A stretch of 64,000 nt of DNA from Streptomyces hygroscopicus. Its GTDB lineage: Bacteria > Actinomycetota > Actinomycetes > Streptomycetales > Streptomycetaceae. The translations under genes and the position numbers were made by a program. Positions within the stretch are counted from its first letter, which is position 1; the number at the start of each line of letters is the position of its first letter. Shown one piece after another: positions 32,915-41,181 of the stretch. Below the pieces are notes generated by a model. It had not been told where the DNA came from. It saw only the letters and a list, made by a program, of their open reading frames with translations, and searched no databases. The stretch is from positions 9,734,001 to 9,798,000 of the forward strand of contig CP018627.1 of assembly GCA_002021875.1 (NCBI GenBank). The letters are read 5' to 3'.

Positions 32915-34282
32915 GTGCCCAACCCACGAGTCCCGCCAGACCCCGGCCGCCGCCGGACGCGCACCACACGGACCCGCATCCTCGAAGCGGCCCGCCGGGA
33001 ACTGGACCGTGATCCCGACAGCAGCCTTGGCGACATCGCTGAGGCCGCCGGGGTGTCGCGCCGTACCGTCTACGGGCACTTCGCCGGGCGGTCCGCGCTG
33101 GTCGAGGGGCTCGTGGACGAAGCCGCGGAGGCCCTTCGGGCGGCACTCACCGCGGTCGCGCTCCCGGCCCCCGACGCCGCCACCGCCCTCGCGCGCTTCG
33201 TCCTCACCCTGTGGCCGGTCGGCGACCGCTACCGCATGCTGCTCCGGCTCGCCCCCCAGGGCCTGGGCGCCGAACGGGCCGACGTCCTCGCCCCCGCCCG
33301 CGACATGGCCACGGCGATCATCACCGAAGGCCGGCGGCAGGGCGTCTTCCGCACCAGCCTTCCGCCGCCCGTGCTCAGCCGCGCCGTCGAGGCATACGTT
33401 CTGGCGCTCCTCGAATGCGGGAACACCGGCACCTGGACCGACGACGGCACGCGCACGGGCGCCGCCGCCCTAGTCGCCGTGGGGGCCGACGGCGACCTCG
33501 CCCGGTGCGGTGGTGGTCCGCATGCCGGAAGCGATCCCGGATCGCGAGGAATGCCGCGTGTCAGAATGGACGTGCCGCTCCTGTCCGCCGTACCGCCCCC
33601 GAGGTTGTCCGTGACCAAGCCCGCTGCCCGCGTCCCGCAGCGACGCAACGCGCGCTCCAACCGGGCGCGCATCCTGGCCACGGCCCGCAAGGAACTCGGC
33701 CGGAACCCGGACATCACACTGGAGGAACTGGCGCGCGCCGCCGGTGTCGTACGCCGCACCCTCTTCGGCCACTTCCCCGGACGGGTCGCGCTGCTCGAGG
33801 CGCTGGCCGAGGAAGCCTCCGAGGCCCTCCGGGACGCGGCGGTGGCCGGAGTGCAGTTCAAGGGCCCTGCCGAGCGGGCGCTCGCGCACTTCGCGTTGTC
33901 GATGTGGCCCGTAGGCGACCGCTACCGGATGCTCCTGGCGCTGGCCCGGCACGACCTGGGCGCGGAACGCGTCACCGAGATCATCAAGCCCGGGCGTGAC
34001 GACGTCACGTCCATCCTGGAGCGTGGACAGCGGGACGGCGTCTTCCATACCCATCTGCCCCCCGCGGTGCTCAGCGCGGGTCTGGAAGCGCTCACGGTCG
34101 CTCTGCTGGAGCAGGTCAACACGGGGGCACTGGAGGACGACGGCACCCGAAGCGCCGTTGCCATGCTCATCGCGGCCGGTGTGCCCGAGAAGCAGGCATG
34201 CGCCGTGGTCGAGGACGTCGCCGCCACGGTCACTGCGGAGGCCGCGGAGGGCACGGAGGCCGCGGAGTCCACCGCCGACTGA
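32915..34282 (+). CDS. Two-domain tandem TetR regulator
   Basis: One uninterrupted 455-residue frame contains two complete TetR proteins. Copy 1 (~1-200) has HTH LGDIAEAAGVSRRTVYGHFA and copy 2 (~233-440) LEELARAAGVVRRTLFGHFP. The ligand domains are clearly paralogous (WPVGDRYRMLLRLAPQGLGA versus WPVGDRYRMLLALARHDLGA). The ~35-residue linker looks like former intergenic DNA, and a GTG at 33611 with GAGG upstream marks the old second start. So a duplicated pair has fused by losing the first stop, or copy 2 is also made from its own start. GTG 32915 follows an ideal AAGGAGG. It is divergent from the MFS pump, which it probably represses through the paired operators. Confidence 0.85.
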   Translation: MPNPRVPPDPGRRRTRTTRTRILEAARRELDRDPDSSLGDIAEAAGVSRRTVYGHFAGRSALVEGLVDEAAEALRAALTAVALPAPDAATALARFVLTLWPVGDRYRMLLRLAPQGLGAERADVLAPARDMATAIITEGRRQGVFRTSLPPPVLSRAVEAYVLALLECGNTGTWTDDGTRTGAAALVAVGADGDLARCGGGPHAGSDPGSRGMPRVRMDVPLLSAVPPPRLSVTKPAARVPQRRNARSNRARILATARKELGRNPDITLEELARAAGVVRRTLFGHFPGRVALLEALAEEASEALRDAAVAGVQFKGPAERALAHFALSMWPVGDRYRMLLALARHDLGAERVTEIIKPGRDDVTSILERGQRDGVFHTHLPPAVLSAGLEALTVALLEQVNTGALEDDGTRSAVAMLIAAGVPEKQACAVVEDVAATVTAEAAEGTEAAESTAD

Positions 34283-35219
34283 GCCGTCGCACGGCGACGT
34301 GGACGACGGGCCCGATGTGCGGCCGGAGCCGACCAGGCGGCCGGTGCAGCGCGAGCATGAGCAGGCCGGTGCCCTCGAAGGCTTCGACGCGATCGACCGG
34401 GCGCGCGGGGGGCGAGTCGGCGCAGTCGGTTCCGCACAGCCGATACGTGCGAATCGCACGTCGCTTCAGGAACCTGTTGCGGAGTGAGGTCACCGCCACA
34501 GCCCCCACCATGGGGGCGAGCAGGTAGACCCAGAGGAAGTCGAGTTGGCCGGAGACGATCGCCGGTCCGAACTGGCGGGCCGGGTTGACCGAACCCCCGG
34601 TCGTGGTCCCCAGCAACGGGACCGCCATGCCGATCAGAAGCCCGACGAGCCATGGCACCAGCGGCGCCAGCCGGGGCACCGACAGGAAGAGCCCGACGAG
34701 GAGGACGATGACGGCCATGGAGGCGGTCTCCGCGACGAAGAGCGCACCAGCCGACCAGCCGAGGCCGGGTTGCAGCGCCGCGTCGCTCACCGGCGGTCTG
34801 CCCGCCGCCCTTCCCCACACGGCCCGGCCCGCGAGCACACCGAGAAGGGACCCGGCGAGCTGGGCGACGATATAGGGAACGACAGCCGCCCCGGGGAAGA
34901 CCCCGAACCGCCACATGGCGAGCGAGATGGCCGGATTGATGTGTCCGCCCGACGCCTTCCCGGCCGGGCTGAGGATCAGCCCGGCGAGGAGCGGTCCCAC
35001 GCACGCGCCGATGACCAGCAGTTTGAGATGTGGGTACGGGATGGCCGCGGACACGGGCGAGGGGCCCGCGATCCAGCGCACGATGGTGGTGACGCCGAAG
35101 AGCAGCGCGAACGCCAGGAGGCACTCCAAGGCGCTGTTCCTGGCCACCAAGGTCCAGGTCACCGGGCCGGCCGGAGCGGGTGGGGCCGGTCGGCCGTCTG
35201 CTGCGCGGGCCTGGTCCAT
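34230..35219 (-). CDS. Aquaporin/glycerol facilitator (MIP family)
   Basis: A 329-residue MIP channel. Both pore motifs are intact: GGHINPAISLA (NPA 95-97) and GGSVNPARQFGPA (NPA 212-214), with six hydrophobic segments between ~30 and 250. It carries water or small solutes across the inner membrane. ATG 35219 is used; no strong ribosome site. Beyond about residue 255 the protein runs into an arginine- and proline-rich tail of ~75 residues with no family counterpart, and its last 53 bp overlap the end of the convergent TetR gene. The natural stop may have been lost. Confidence 0.85.
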   Translation of the reverse strand: MDQARAADGRPAPPAPAGPVTWTLVARNSALECLLAFALLFGVTTIVRWIAGPSPVSAAIPYPHLKLLVIGACVGPLLAGLILSPAGKASGGHINPAISLAMWRFGVFPGAAVVPYIVAQLAGSLLGVLAGRAVWGRAAGRPPVSDAALQPGLGWSAGALFVAETASMAVIVLLVGLFLSVPRLAPLVPWLVGLLIGMAVPLLGTTTGGSVNPARQFGPAIVSGQLDFLWVYLLAPMVGAVAVTSLRNRFLKRRAIRTYRLCGTDCADSPPARPVDRVEAFEGTGLLMLALHRPPGRLRPHIGPVVHVAVRRLSRRWTPRPPCPPRPPQ

Positions 35220-35365
35220 GCTGGTGGGTCCCTGCGTGCTGGCTGGGGCGGCGGCGCCCGCGGGTGCGTGTACGTGTGCGCTGGAGATGTGTCCAGCGAA
35301 AGCTCGGCGGCGCGATGCGGCGTGGACCGAGTGACGCGCGGGCACAGCGAGTTGGGCGGGTTGGA

Positions 35366-36340
35366 TCAGGGACAGATGACGACGCGGCCCCGTACCCGGT
35401 TCTCCACCGCCAGATAGGCGTCCTGGCCGTCCTCCAGGCTGTAGCGGCCGGCGATGGGGAGGGGACGGAACTCTCCGGACTCGAAGTACGGCGTGAGCCG
35501 ATTGAGCCGGGCGCCCGACTCGACGACATCGAAGTTGAGGCTGTTACATCCCAGGATGTGGGTTTCGTTGCGGTACAGGTCGACGAGGTCGATCTCCACG
35601 GTCCGGGTGCCGATGGCACTGATCACCACGAGACGGCCGCGAGGGGCGAGTGAGGCCAGAGCCGCCTGCGTCGTCACGCCACCGACCGCGTCGTACACCA
35701 CCTCGACCCCGTTGCCCGCGGTCAGCCCCCTGATCGTGGAGCCGATGTCCTGTGGGCCGCTGTCGAGCGCGACAAACTCCTCGATGATCGACGCGGCAGG
35801 GGTATCGTCCGCGGGCCGGACCCGGTCCACGCCGATCACCCGGGCGCCGACTGCGTGGGCGATCTGCGCGACGGCGCCTCCCACACCCCCGGAAACGCCG
35901 AACACGGCGATGTTCTCGCCCTTGGCCAGTTGCGCGGCCTCGATGGCGCCGAGCCAGCCGGTGATGAAGCTGACTCCTACGACCGAAGCCTCCTCGAAGC
36001 TCAGCCGTTCGGGCTTGCGGGCCAGTGCCGCTGCCGGAATGGCGAGCAATTCCGCGTGCGAGCCATCGCGTGCGAAGCCGACATCTCCTCCGGTACCCCA
36101 GACCTCCGCACCGACCCAGTTCTCCGGTCCGTCGAGGACGACGCCGGAGAAGTCGCGCCCCGGAGTGTGGGGGAGCGGGGTTCCCCCCATCTGCCCGGCG
36201 ACATTCTTCAGGTCCGAGGGATTCACCGAGGCGGCCTTGACGGCGATGACGGCCTCGCCACCCTCCGCCACCGGGTCGGGCATATCGGCGAGGTGCAGGA
36301 TATGGGGGTCACCGAAGCGATCGAAACGCAGAGCGCGCAT
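35366..36340 (-). CDS. Quinone oxidoreductase-like medium-chain reductase
   Basis: A 324-residue zinc-free medium-chain dehydrogenase/reductase of the quinone oxidoreductase class. NADPH motif FGVSGGVGGAVAQIAHAVGA; the N-terminal catalytic domain opens MRALRFDRFGDPHILHLADM and has the family PHTPGRDFSGVV segment. It would reduce quinones or enones with NADPH. ATG 36340 has AAAGGG upstream. It is on the same strand as the FMN reductase/LLM pair but 115 bp separate them, so it probably has its own promoter. Confidence 0.88.
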   Translation of the reverse strand: MRALRFDRFGDPHILHLADMPDPVAEGGEAVIAVKAASVNPSDLKNVAGQMGGTPLPHTPGRDFSGVVLDGPENWVGAEVWGTGGDVGFARDGSHAELLAIPAAALARKPERLSFEEASVVGVSFITGWLGAIEAAQLAKGENIAVFGVSGGVGGAVAQIAHAVGARVIGVDRVRPADDTPAASIIEEFVALDSGPQDIGSTIRGLTAGNGVEVVYDAVGGVTTQAALASLAPRGRLVVISAIGTRTVEIDLVDLYRNETHILGCNSLNFDVVESGARLNRLTPYFESGEFRPLPIAGRYSLEDGQDAYLAVENRVRGRVVICP

Positions 36341-36454
36341 GACGAACCCTTTCTGAGCTGACGAACCCGATCTGAGCTCGGGGTATATCCCCCCGGGCGC
36401 CCTACCCGAGGTGGCGCGGCGGCGCGGTGCCGGATCCGGGCGGTGGTGTGCGCT

Positions 36455-37096
36455 TCATGCCGGATCCGTCGGCCGGCCGGGGCCCACGCCGGTCGTGTCG
36501 CCGAGCAGCCGCTGCATGGAGGCGAGATCTTCGTCCGCCAGGTCGCGACGCACCCGTGGACCGCAGGCGCGCAGCAGACGGGAGAAGTCGGCCGCGGCGT
36601 CGGTGATGCGTTCCGCCAGTGCGGCCCCTGACCGGGAGCCGAAATCGCTGGTGGCGGCGTAGACGGCACGGGGGGAGACGATCGCGTGCAGATAGGTGAG
36701 CATCGGGCGCAGCGCGTGTTCGAGAACCAGCGAGTGCCGCTCGGTGCCGCCGGTCGCGCCGATGAGGACGGGCAGGTCCGAGAGCGTCTGTTCCGGCAGT
36801 ACGTCGAAGAAGGACTTGAACAGCCCGCTGAAAGAGGCGTTGAAGGCGGGTGTGACGGCGATGATGCCATCGGCGTCGGCGACCGTTCGGAAGGCGGATT
36901 CCAGTTCGTCCTTGGTGAATCCCGTCAGCATCGCGTCCATGATGAGGTGGCCCAGGGGGCGGAGTTCCACGAATGACGCCTCGACCTGTTCGCCGTGTTC
37001 TTCGAGTTCCCTGGTCACAGCCGTCACCAGCCGGTCCGCGAGGAGTCGCGTCGAGGACGGCTCGCGCAGACCGCCGGTGATGATCGCCAATTTCAT
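36455..37096 (-). CDS. NADPH-dependent FMN reductase (CE1759-like)
   Basis: A 213-residue flavodoxin-fold FMN reductase. FMN phosphate loop GGLREPSSTRLLAD near the N terminus; PAFNASFSGLFKSFFDVLP and LIGATGGTERHSLVLEHALR match the actinobacterial CE1759 subfamily that partners LLM monooxygenases. It would supply reduced FMN to the upstream gene product. Its start overlaps the LLM stop by four bases (ATGA), so the two are coupled. Confidence 0.9.
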   Translation of the reverse strand: MKLAIITGGLREPSSTRLLADRLVTAVTRELEEHGEQVEASFVELRPLGHLIMDAMLTGFTKDELESAFRTVADADGIIAVTPAFNASFSGLFKSFFDVLPEQTLSDLPVLIGATGGTERHSLVLEHALRPMLTYLHAIVSPRAVYAATSDFGSRSGAALAERITDAAADFSRLLRACGPRVRRDLADEDLASMQRLLGDTTGVGPGRPTDPA

Positions 37097-38238
37097 CGCG
37101 CTTCCGGACCTTCTTCGTCGTCGGACTGCGGCTTTTCGTTGCCCCTACGGGCGCGGAGCAGGGACGCGTGCGTCGGGGCCGGCGGGACGTCGGCCGGCCT
37201 GCCGACGGCGAACTCCTTGCGGAGCACCGGCACCACTTCCTCGCCGAGCAGATCGAGCTGTTCGAGCACCGTCTTGAGCGGGAGACCGGCGTGGTCGATG
37301 AGGAAGAGCTGGCGCTGGTAGTCGCCGGTGTAGTCGCGGAAACCCAGCGTTCGCTCGATGACCTGGGCCGGTGATCCGACCGTCAACGGCGTGAGCGTCG
37401 TGAAGTCCTCCAGCGAGGGGCCGTGTCCGTAGACCGGGGCATTGTCGAAGTACGGCCGGAACTCGTCGACCGCCTCCTGGCTGTTGCGACGCAGGAAAAC
37501 CTGCCCGCCCAAGCCGACGATGGCCTGTTCCGGGGTGCCGTGACCGTAGTGCGCGAAGCGCCGGCGGTACATCTGAACCATCGACTGCGTATGGGAGGTG
37601 GGCCAGAAGATGTGGTTGGCGAAGAATCCGTCCCCGAAATAGGCCGCCAGCTCCGCCACTTCGGGGGTGCGGATGGAGCCGTGCCAGACGAACGGCGGGA
37701 CGTCGTCCAGTGGCCGTGGCACCAGGGTGAAGCCCTGTAGGGAGGAACGCAGCTCGCCCTCCCAGTCCACCACCTCCTCGCGCCACAGGCGGCGCAGCAG
37801 GCCGTAGTGCTCGACGGTCAGGGGGACGGCCTGGCGGATGTCCTGCCCGAACCACGGGTAGACAGGCCCGGTGTTTCCTCGGCCCAGCATGACGTCGGTA
37901 CGACCGCTGGACAGGTGCTGGAGCACGCTGAAGTCCTCGGCAATCTTGACCGGGTCGTTGGTCGTGATCAGCGTGGTCGAGGTCGACAGGATGATGCGCT
38001 CGGTCTGCCCGGCGATATAGCCGAGCAGCGTCGTGGGCGAGGAGGGTACGAAGGGTGGGTTGTGGTGCTCGCCGGTGGCGAAGACGTCGAGTCCGACCTC
38101 CTCGGCCTTGCGCGCGATCGCGACGGTGGCCTGGATGCGCTCCGCCTCGGTGGGGGCTGTCCCAGTCGTGGGATCGGTCGTGACGTCACCGACCGTGAAG
38201 ATGCCGAATTGCATCCCCAGCGCTTCGGGCGAGTCCAT
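37093..38238 (-). CDS. LLM-class flavin-dependent monooxygenase (CE1758-like)
   Basis: A 381-residue luciferase-like TIM-barrel oxygenase. It starts MQFGIFTVGDV after eight extra residues and contains VFATGEHHNPPFVPSSPTTL, DVMLGRGNTGPVYPWFG (flavin phosphate region) and PFVWHGSIRTPEVAELAAYF. With its coupled FMN reductase it forms a two-component monooxygenase; substrate unknown. The ATG at 38238 is preceded by GGAGGGAG. It is first in the operon and divergent from the RraA-like gene, with a tandem-repeat region between them. Confidence 0.9.
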   Translation of the reverse strand: MDSPEALGMQFGIFTVGDVTTDPTTGTAPTEAERIQATVAIARKAEEVGLDVFATGEHHNPPFVPSSPTTLLGYIAGQTERIILSTSTTLITTNDPVKIAEDFSVLQHLSSGRTDVMLGRGNTGPVYPWFGQDIRQAVPLTVEHYGLLRRLWREEVVDWEGELRSSLQGFTLVPRPLDDVPPFVWHGSIRTPEVAELAAYFGDGFFANHIFWPTSHTQSMVQMYRRRFAHYGHGTPEQAIVGLGGQVFLRRNSQEAVDEFRPYFDNAPVYGHGPSLEDFTTLTPLTVGSPAQVIERTLGFRDYTGDYQRQLFLIDHAGLPLKTVLEQLDLLGEEVVPVLRKEFAVGRPADVPPAPTHASLLRARRGNEKPQSDDEEGPEAR

Positions 38239-38404
38239 GCGGAACTCCCTCCGGATCTACTGTCCGGGTTGTACATAATTCTCCCAGTCTTGCGACCGCC
38301 ATGCAAAAACGTGTGTCTGCTGGGGGGTGGACCTCGGTCGTCACAAGCTGCCGCGCCGCGGCCGCCTGGCTAGCATTGACCACGTGGTGTGTCCGGTATG
38401 GGGC

Positions 38405-38467
38405 GATCGTCCAGTGCTGCGATGAGATCGTCCGGTGTTGCGATGAGATCGTCCGGTGTTGCGATGA
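38405..38467. repeat. Three 21-bp tandem repeats upstream of the RraA gene
   Basis: Three head-to-tail units of 21 bp (38405-38425, 38426-38446, 38447-38467), two identical and one differing at two positions, each containing ATCGTCC and TGCGATGA. The period equals two helical turns, ending 16 bp before the RraA start and just before its GGAGG. They lie in the shared intergenic region with the LLM operon. Regulator arrays and slippage are both possible. Confidence 0.75.
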
Positions 38468-38483
38468 GAGGGAGGAAGCGACG

Positions 38484-39110
38484 ATGGCCAGCGATCCGAA
38501 ACCCGTGCCCGACCGCGTGTCCTGCGCGTCGCTGGTCGACGCCATGGGCCGGGTCCACGGTCACCGGGCGCATATCGTCGGCCTCGTCAGCCCCGCGCCG
38601 CGAGAGCTGTTCGGCCCGGCCGCCACGATTGCCTATGTGCCCTACCGCGACGACGTCCCGCACGCCGAGTTCGGCGATCTCTTCGGCCAGGCGGTAGGCG
38701 ACCGTCCGGCGGGCACCGTGCTGGTGCTTTCCAGTGGAGGCCATCCCGACGTATCCCACGGCGGTGGAACGAAGCTCTCCAGGCTCGAACACACCCATGC
38801 CGCTGGAGTCCTGGCGGACGGGCGGCTGCGCGACTTCGACCAACTGGGCGCCTACGGCTTCGCGACCTGGTGCCGGGGGGAGGCGATTCGCTGGGGCGGC
38901 GATATCGCCATGCCCTACGCCGTCAACGTCGCCGTGGAAGTGGGCGGCGTATGCGTGGTCCCCGGGGACTACGTCTACGCCGACGCCAGCGGCGCGGTCG
39001 TGATCCCGGGCGGAAGCCTGCGGCGGGTGATCGACGAGGCGCTGAAGGTCGAGGCCGAGGATGCCCGCGCCGCGGAGGAGATCCTCGGCGAGTACCGGGC
39101 GCCGTCGTGA
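38484..39110 (+). CDS. RraA-family protein (aldolase or RNase E regulator type)
   Basis: A 208-residue RraA/MenG-fold protein. Typical features are the N-terminal VSCASLVDAMG, GPAATIAYVPYRDD, the metal-binding GGGTKLSRLEHTHAAGVLA and DGRLRDF motif (the aldolase branch has G-x-L-x9-20-R-D), and GVCVVPGDYVYADASGAVVI. This points to a 4-hydroxy-2-oxoglutarate-type aldolase or oxaloacetate decarboxylase rather than an RNase inhibitor. ATG 38484 follows GGAGG. Its leader carries three 21-bp repeats. Confidence 0.85.
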   Translation: MASDPKPVPDRVSCASLVDAMGRVHGHRAHIVGLVSPAPRELFGPAATIAYVPYRDDVPHAEFGDLFGQAVGDRPAGTVLVLSSGGHPDVSHGGGTKLSRLEHTHAAGVLADGRLRDFDQLGAYGFATWCRGEAIRWGGDIAMPYAVNVAVEVGGVCVVPGDYVYADASGAVVIPGGSLRRVIDEALKVEAEDARAAEEILGEYRAPS

Positions 39111-39174
39111 GGCACCGATTCTCGTCGCGAGGCCGGGCCGGTCGGCGGCCCTCTCGGAGTGATCCTCGGCGACC

Positions 39175-39918
39175 TCAGCGGTAGTCGGGGTTCGGGTAGT
39201 CGAAACGGCAGCCCGCTTCCCACTCGGAGCGCTGGTTGCCATGGGCGGGGAGGCCGTCGGCACGCTTGAGCATGGCCCCCAGATGCATCAGGTTCCAGGT
39301 CATGAAGGCGGTGTTGCGGTTGGTGAAGTCGTTATCCGGGCCGCCCGAGTCCGGGTCCAGGTACGACGGCCCCGGTCCCGCCGCGCCGATCCAGCCCGCG
39401 TCGGCCTGGGGCGGGATGGTGTAGCCGAGGTGCTGGAGGCTGTAGAGGACGTTCATCGCGCAGTGCTTCACACCGTCCTCGTTACCGGTGATCAGACAGC
39501 CGCCGACGCGTCCGTAATAGGCGTACTGGCCCTTGTCGTTGAGCAGACTCGAGCAGGCATAGAGACGTTCGATCACACGCTTGGTCACCGAGCTGTTGTC
39601 GCCGAGCCAGATCGGCCCCGCCAGCACCAGGATGTCCGCCGCCATCACCCGCTCGTACAGCGTCGGCCAGGCGTCGGTGGCGAAGCCGTGTTCGGTCATG
39701 TCCGGGTAGATGCCCGTCGCGATGTCGTGGTCGACGGCCCGGAACTCGTCCGTGGTGACCCCGTGCGCATCCATGATCGCGCGACTCCGGTCGATCAGCC
39801 CCTGGGTGTTGCTCCGCCGCGGAGACGGCTTGAGCGTGCAGTTGATGTACAGGGCGGTCAGGCCGTCGAAGCGGTACGTGTCATCGGTCGGGGTGGCGGT
39901 GGATGGCGACGCTGCCAT
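39175..39918 (-). CDS. Flavodoxin-family oxidoreductase
   Basis: A 247-residue flavodoxin/NADPH-FMN reductase-fold protein: LYINCTLKPSPRRSNTQGLI (FMN phosphate loop), MAADILVLAGPIWLGDNSS and GGCLITGNEDGVKH. It would reduce quinones or flavin. ATG 39918 with GGAG just upstream. It is convergent with the RraA-like gene, 64 bp apart. The leader (39919-40231) is AT-rich and probably regulated. Confidence 0.85.
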   Translation of the reverse strand: MAASPSTATPTDDTYRFDGLTALYINCTLKPSPRRSNTQGLIDRSRAIMDAHGVTTDEFRAVDHDIATGIYPDMTEHGFATDAWPTLYERVMAADILVLAGPIWLGDNSSVTKRVIERLYACSSLLNDKGQYAYYGRVGGCLITGNEDGVKHCAMNVLYSLQHLGYTIPPQADAGWIGAAGPGPSYLDPDSGGPDNDFTNRNTAFMTWNLMHLGAMLKRADGLPAHGNQRSEWEAGCRFDYPNPDYR

Positions 39919-40231
39919 GGGGACTCCTCGTACGGGACTGCTGACCCGGCGGGCCGGGCCAGGCTCAGCAGCATCTCGCGAAGATAGCCGTTTGTCCCTT
40001 TACGACTCATTTCGCGCGTGTTTATACACTTCACAAGACCAAGGTGCGGATCGAGCGCGAAGGAATCGCCAGAGCGCTGTCCGTCACTCTCCTCGTCAAC
40101 AACTCCCGTACGGTAATCGGAAGTTGACAGGCGTGGGCAGGGTGACTCCACCGGCCGGTGAGGTCGACGTACCGGACGTACCCCGCACCCCGGAACGGCT
40201 ACATGCTCACGCGAGCGGTGAGGAGCACGCC
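39919..40231. other. Intergenic region without a gene
   Basis: 313 bp between the divergent flavodoxin-like and DsbA-like genes. It is unusually AT-rich for the window near 39985-40040 and contains GTGTTTATACAC (40019-40030), an inverted repeat with GTGT/ACAC arms. I see promoters/operators as the likely content and no coding frame I can support. Confidence 0.45.
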
Positions 40232-40882
40232 ATGACGACGACAGTGACCGTGGACTTCTGGTTCGACCCCGCCTGCCCCTACACCTGGCTGACCTCGCGG
40301 TGGGTGGTGGAGGCGGCCAAGGTCCGGCGCCTGGACGTGCGCTGGCGCGTCATGAGCTTGGCAGTGCTCAACGAGGGCCGTGACGACGATCCCGAAGGGG
40401 ACCCCGAGGGCTACCTGTGGGTGCCCGTACGCATCTGCGCCGCCGTCCTGCGGCAGTACGGTCAGGAAGGGCTGGGTGCGTTCTACGCCGCCCTCTGGGC
40501 CGATCGCGGTGACGGCGGCGCCAAGCAGTGGATGAATGATCCCGAGGTGGCGCTGGCCGCCGCCGGGCTGCCTCCGGAGCTTGCCGAGGCCGGGTCCTGC
40601 GGCGACTACGACGGCTCGGTGCGCGCTTCCCACGCCGAGGCCATCGCTCTCCTCGGACCTCATGTCGGCACTCCGGTCGTCGCCGCCCCGGACCCGGGCG
40701 GTGACGCCGACGCGCGGATCGCTTTCTTCGGGCCGGTGCTGTCCCGGGTCCCCCGGGGCGAGGAGGCCGGCCGGCTCTGGGACGCCACCTTGGTGGTCGC
40801 GGGCGCCCCCGGCTTCCATGAACTCAAGGGCGCACCGGCCAGCCCGTCCCCCGATGTGAGCGGCTGGGCCGGTCGGCCGTGA
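40232..40882 (+). CDS. DsbA-family Rv2466c-like reductase lacking second Cys
   Basis: A 216-residue thioredoxin/DsbA-fold protein close to mycobacterial Rv2466c (mycothiol-dependent nitroreductase): VDFWFDPACPYTWLTSRW and WRVMSLAVLNEGRDDDPE are the hallmarks. Rv2466c has CPWC; here the motif is CPYT (Cys15, Thr18), so it can only do monothiol chemistry or has changed function. The helical insert covers ~70-170. ATG 40232 follows GAGGAG. No operon partner; in cytoplasm (no signal). Confidence 0.85.
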   Translation: MTTTVTVDFWFDPACPYTWLTSRWVVEAAKVRRLDVRWRVMSLAVLNEGRDDDPEGDPEGYLWVPVRICAAVLRQYGQEGLGAFYAALWADRGDGGAKQWMNDPEVALAAAGLPPELAEAGSCGDYDGSVRASHAEAIALLGPHVGTPVVAAPDPGGDADARIAFFGPVLSRVPRGEEAGRLWDATLVVAGAPGFHELKGAPASPSPDVSGWAGRP

Positions 40883-41016
40883 GCCGGCGGGGCGCAATCC
40901 TCGGCCCCTCCTCATCGCACCCGCAGGGGGACCGGCACCACGGTTGCCAACGGCGTCGCCGAACCGATGAGTTCTCTCGCTCCGGCCGGTCTGCACTCTC
41001 GACACGTTGACCACGC

Positions 41017-41181
41017 GACATCGAGCTGGTCGACGAGTATCTGTTCTGGCTGTTCCCGGTCATCGCCGGCAGCGGCGAACGGCTCTACGACGGAATCGAC
41101 ACCACGGACTTCGACCTGATCGACGTCAAGCGGCTCACCAACGGCGTCCTCGGCCTCACCTACGTTCCGAACGCCCGCTGA
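41017..41181 (+). pseudogene. C-terminal fragment of a RibD/DHFR-family reductase
   Basis: About 53 residues to a TGA at 41179: DIELVDEYLFWLFPVIAGSG then ERLYDG and LTYVPNAR. This is the typical end of dihydrofolate-reductase-family (RibD C-terminal) proteins (LVDEY-L-PV-LGSGKRLF). There is no coding signal for the first two-thirds upstream. Its last 26 bp overlap the convergent kinase gene. Confidence 0.6.

Noticed and set aside
38405..38467. CRISPR array
   Set aside because: The three 21-bp units are directly abutting, with no spacers and no cas genes nearby.
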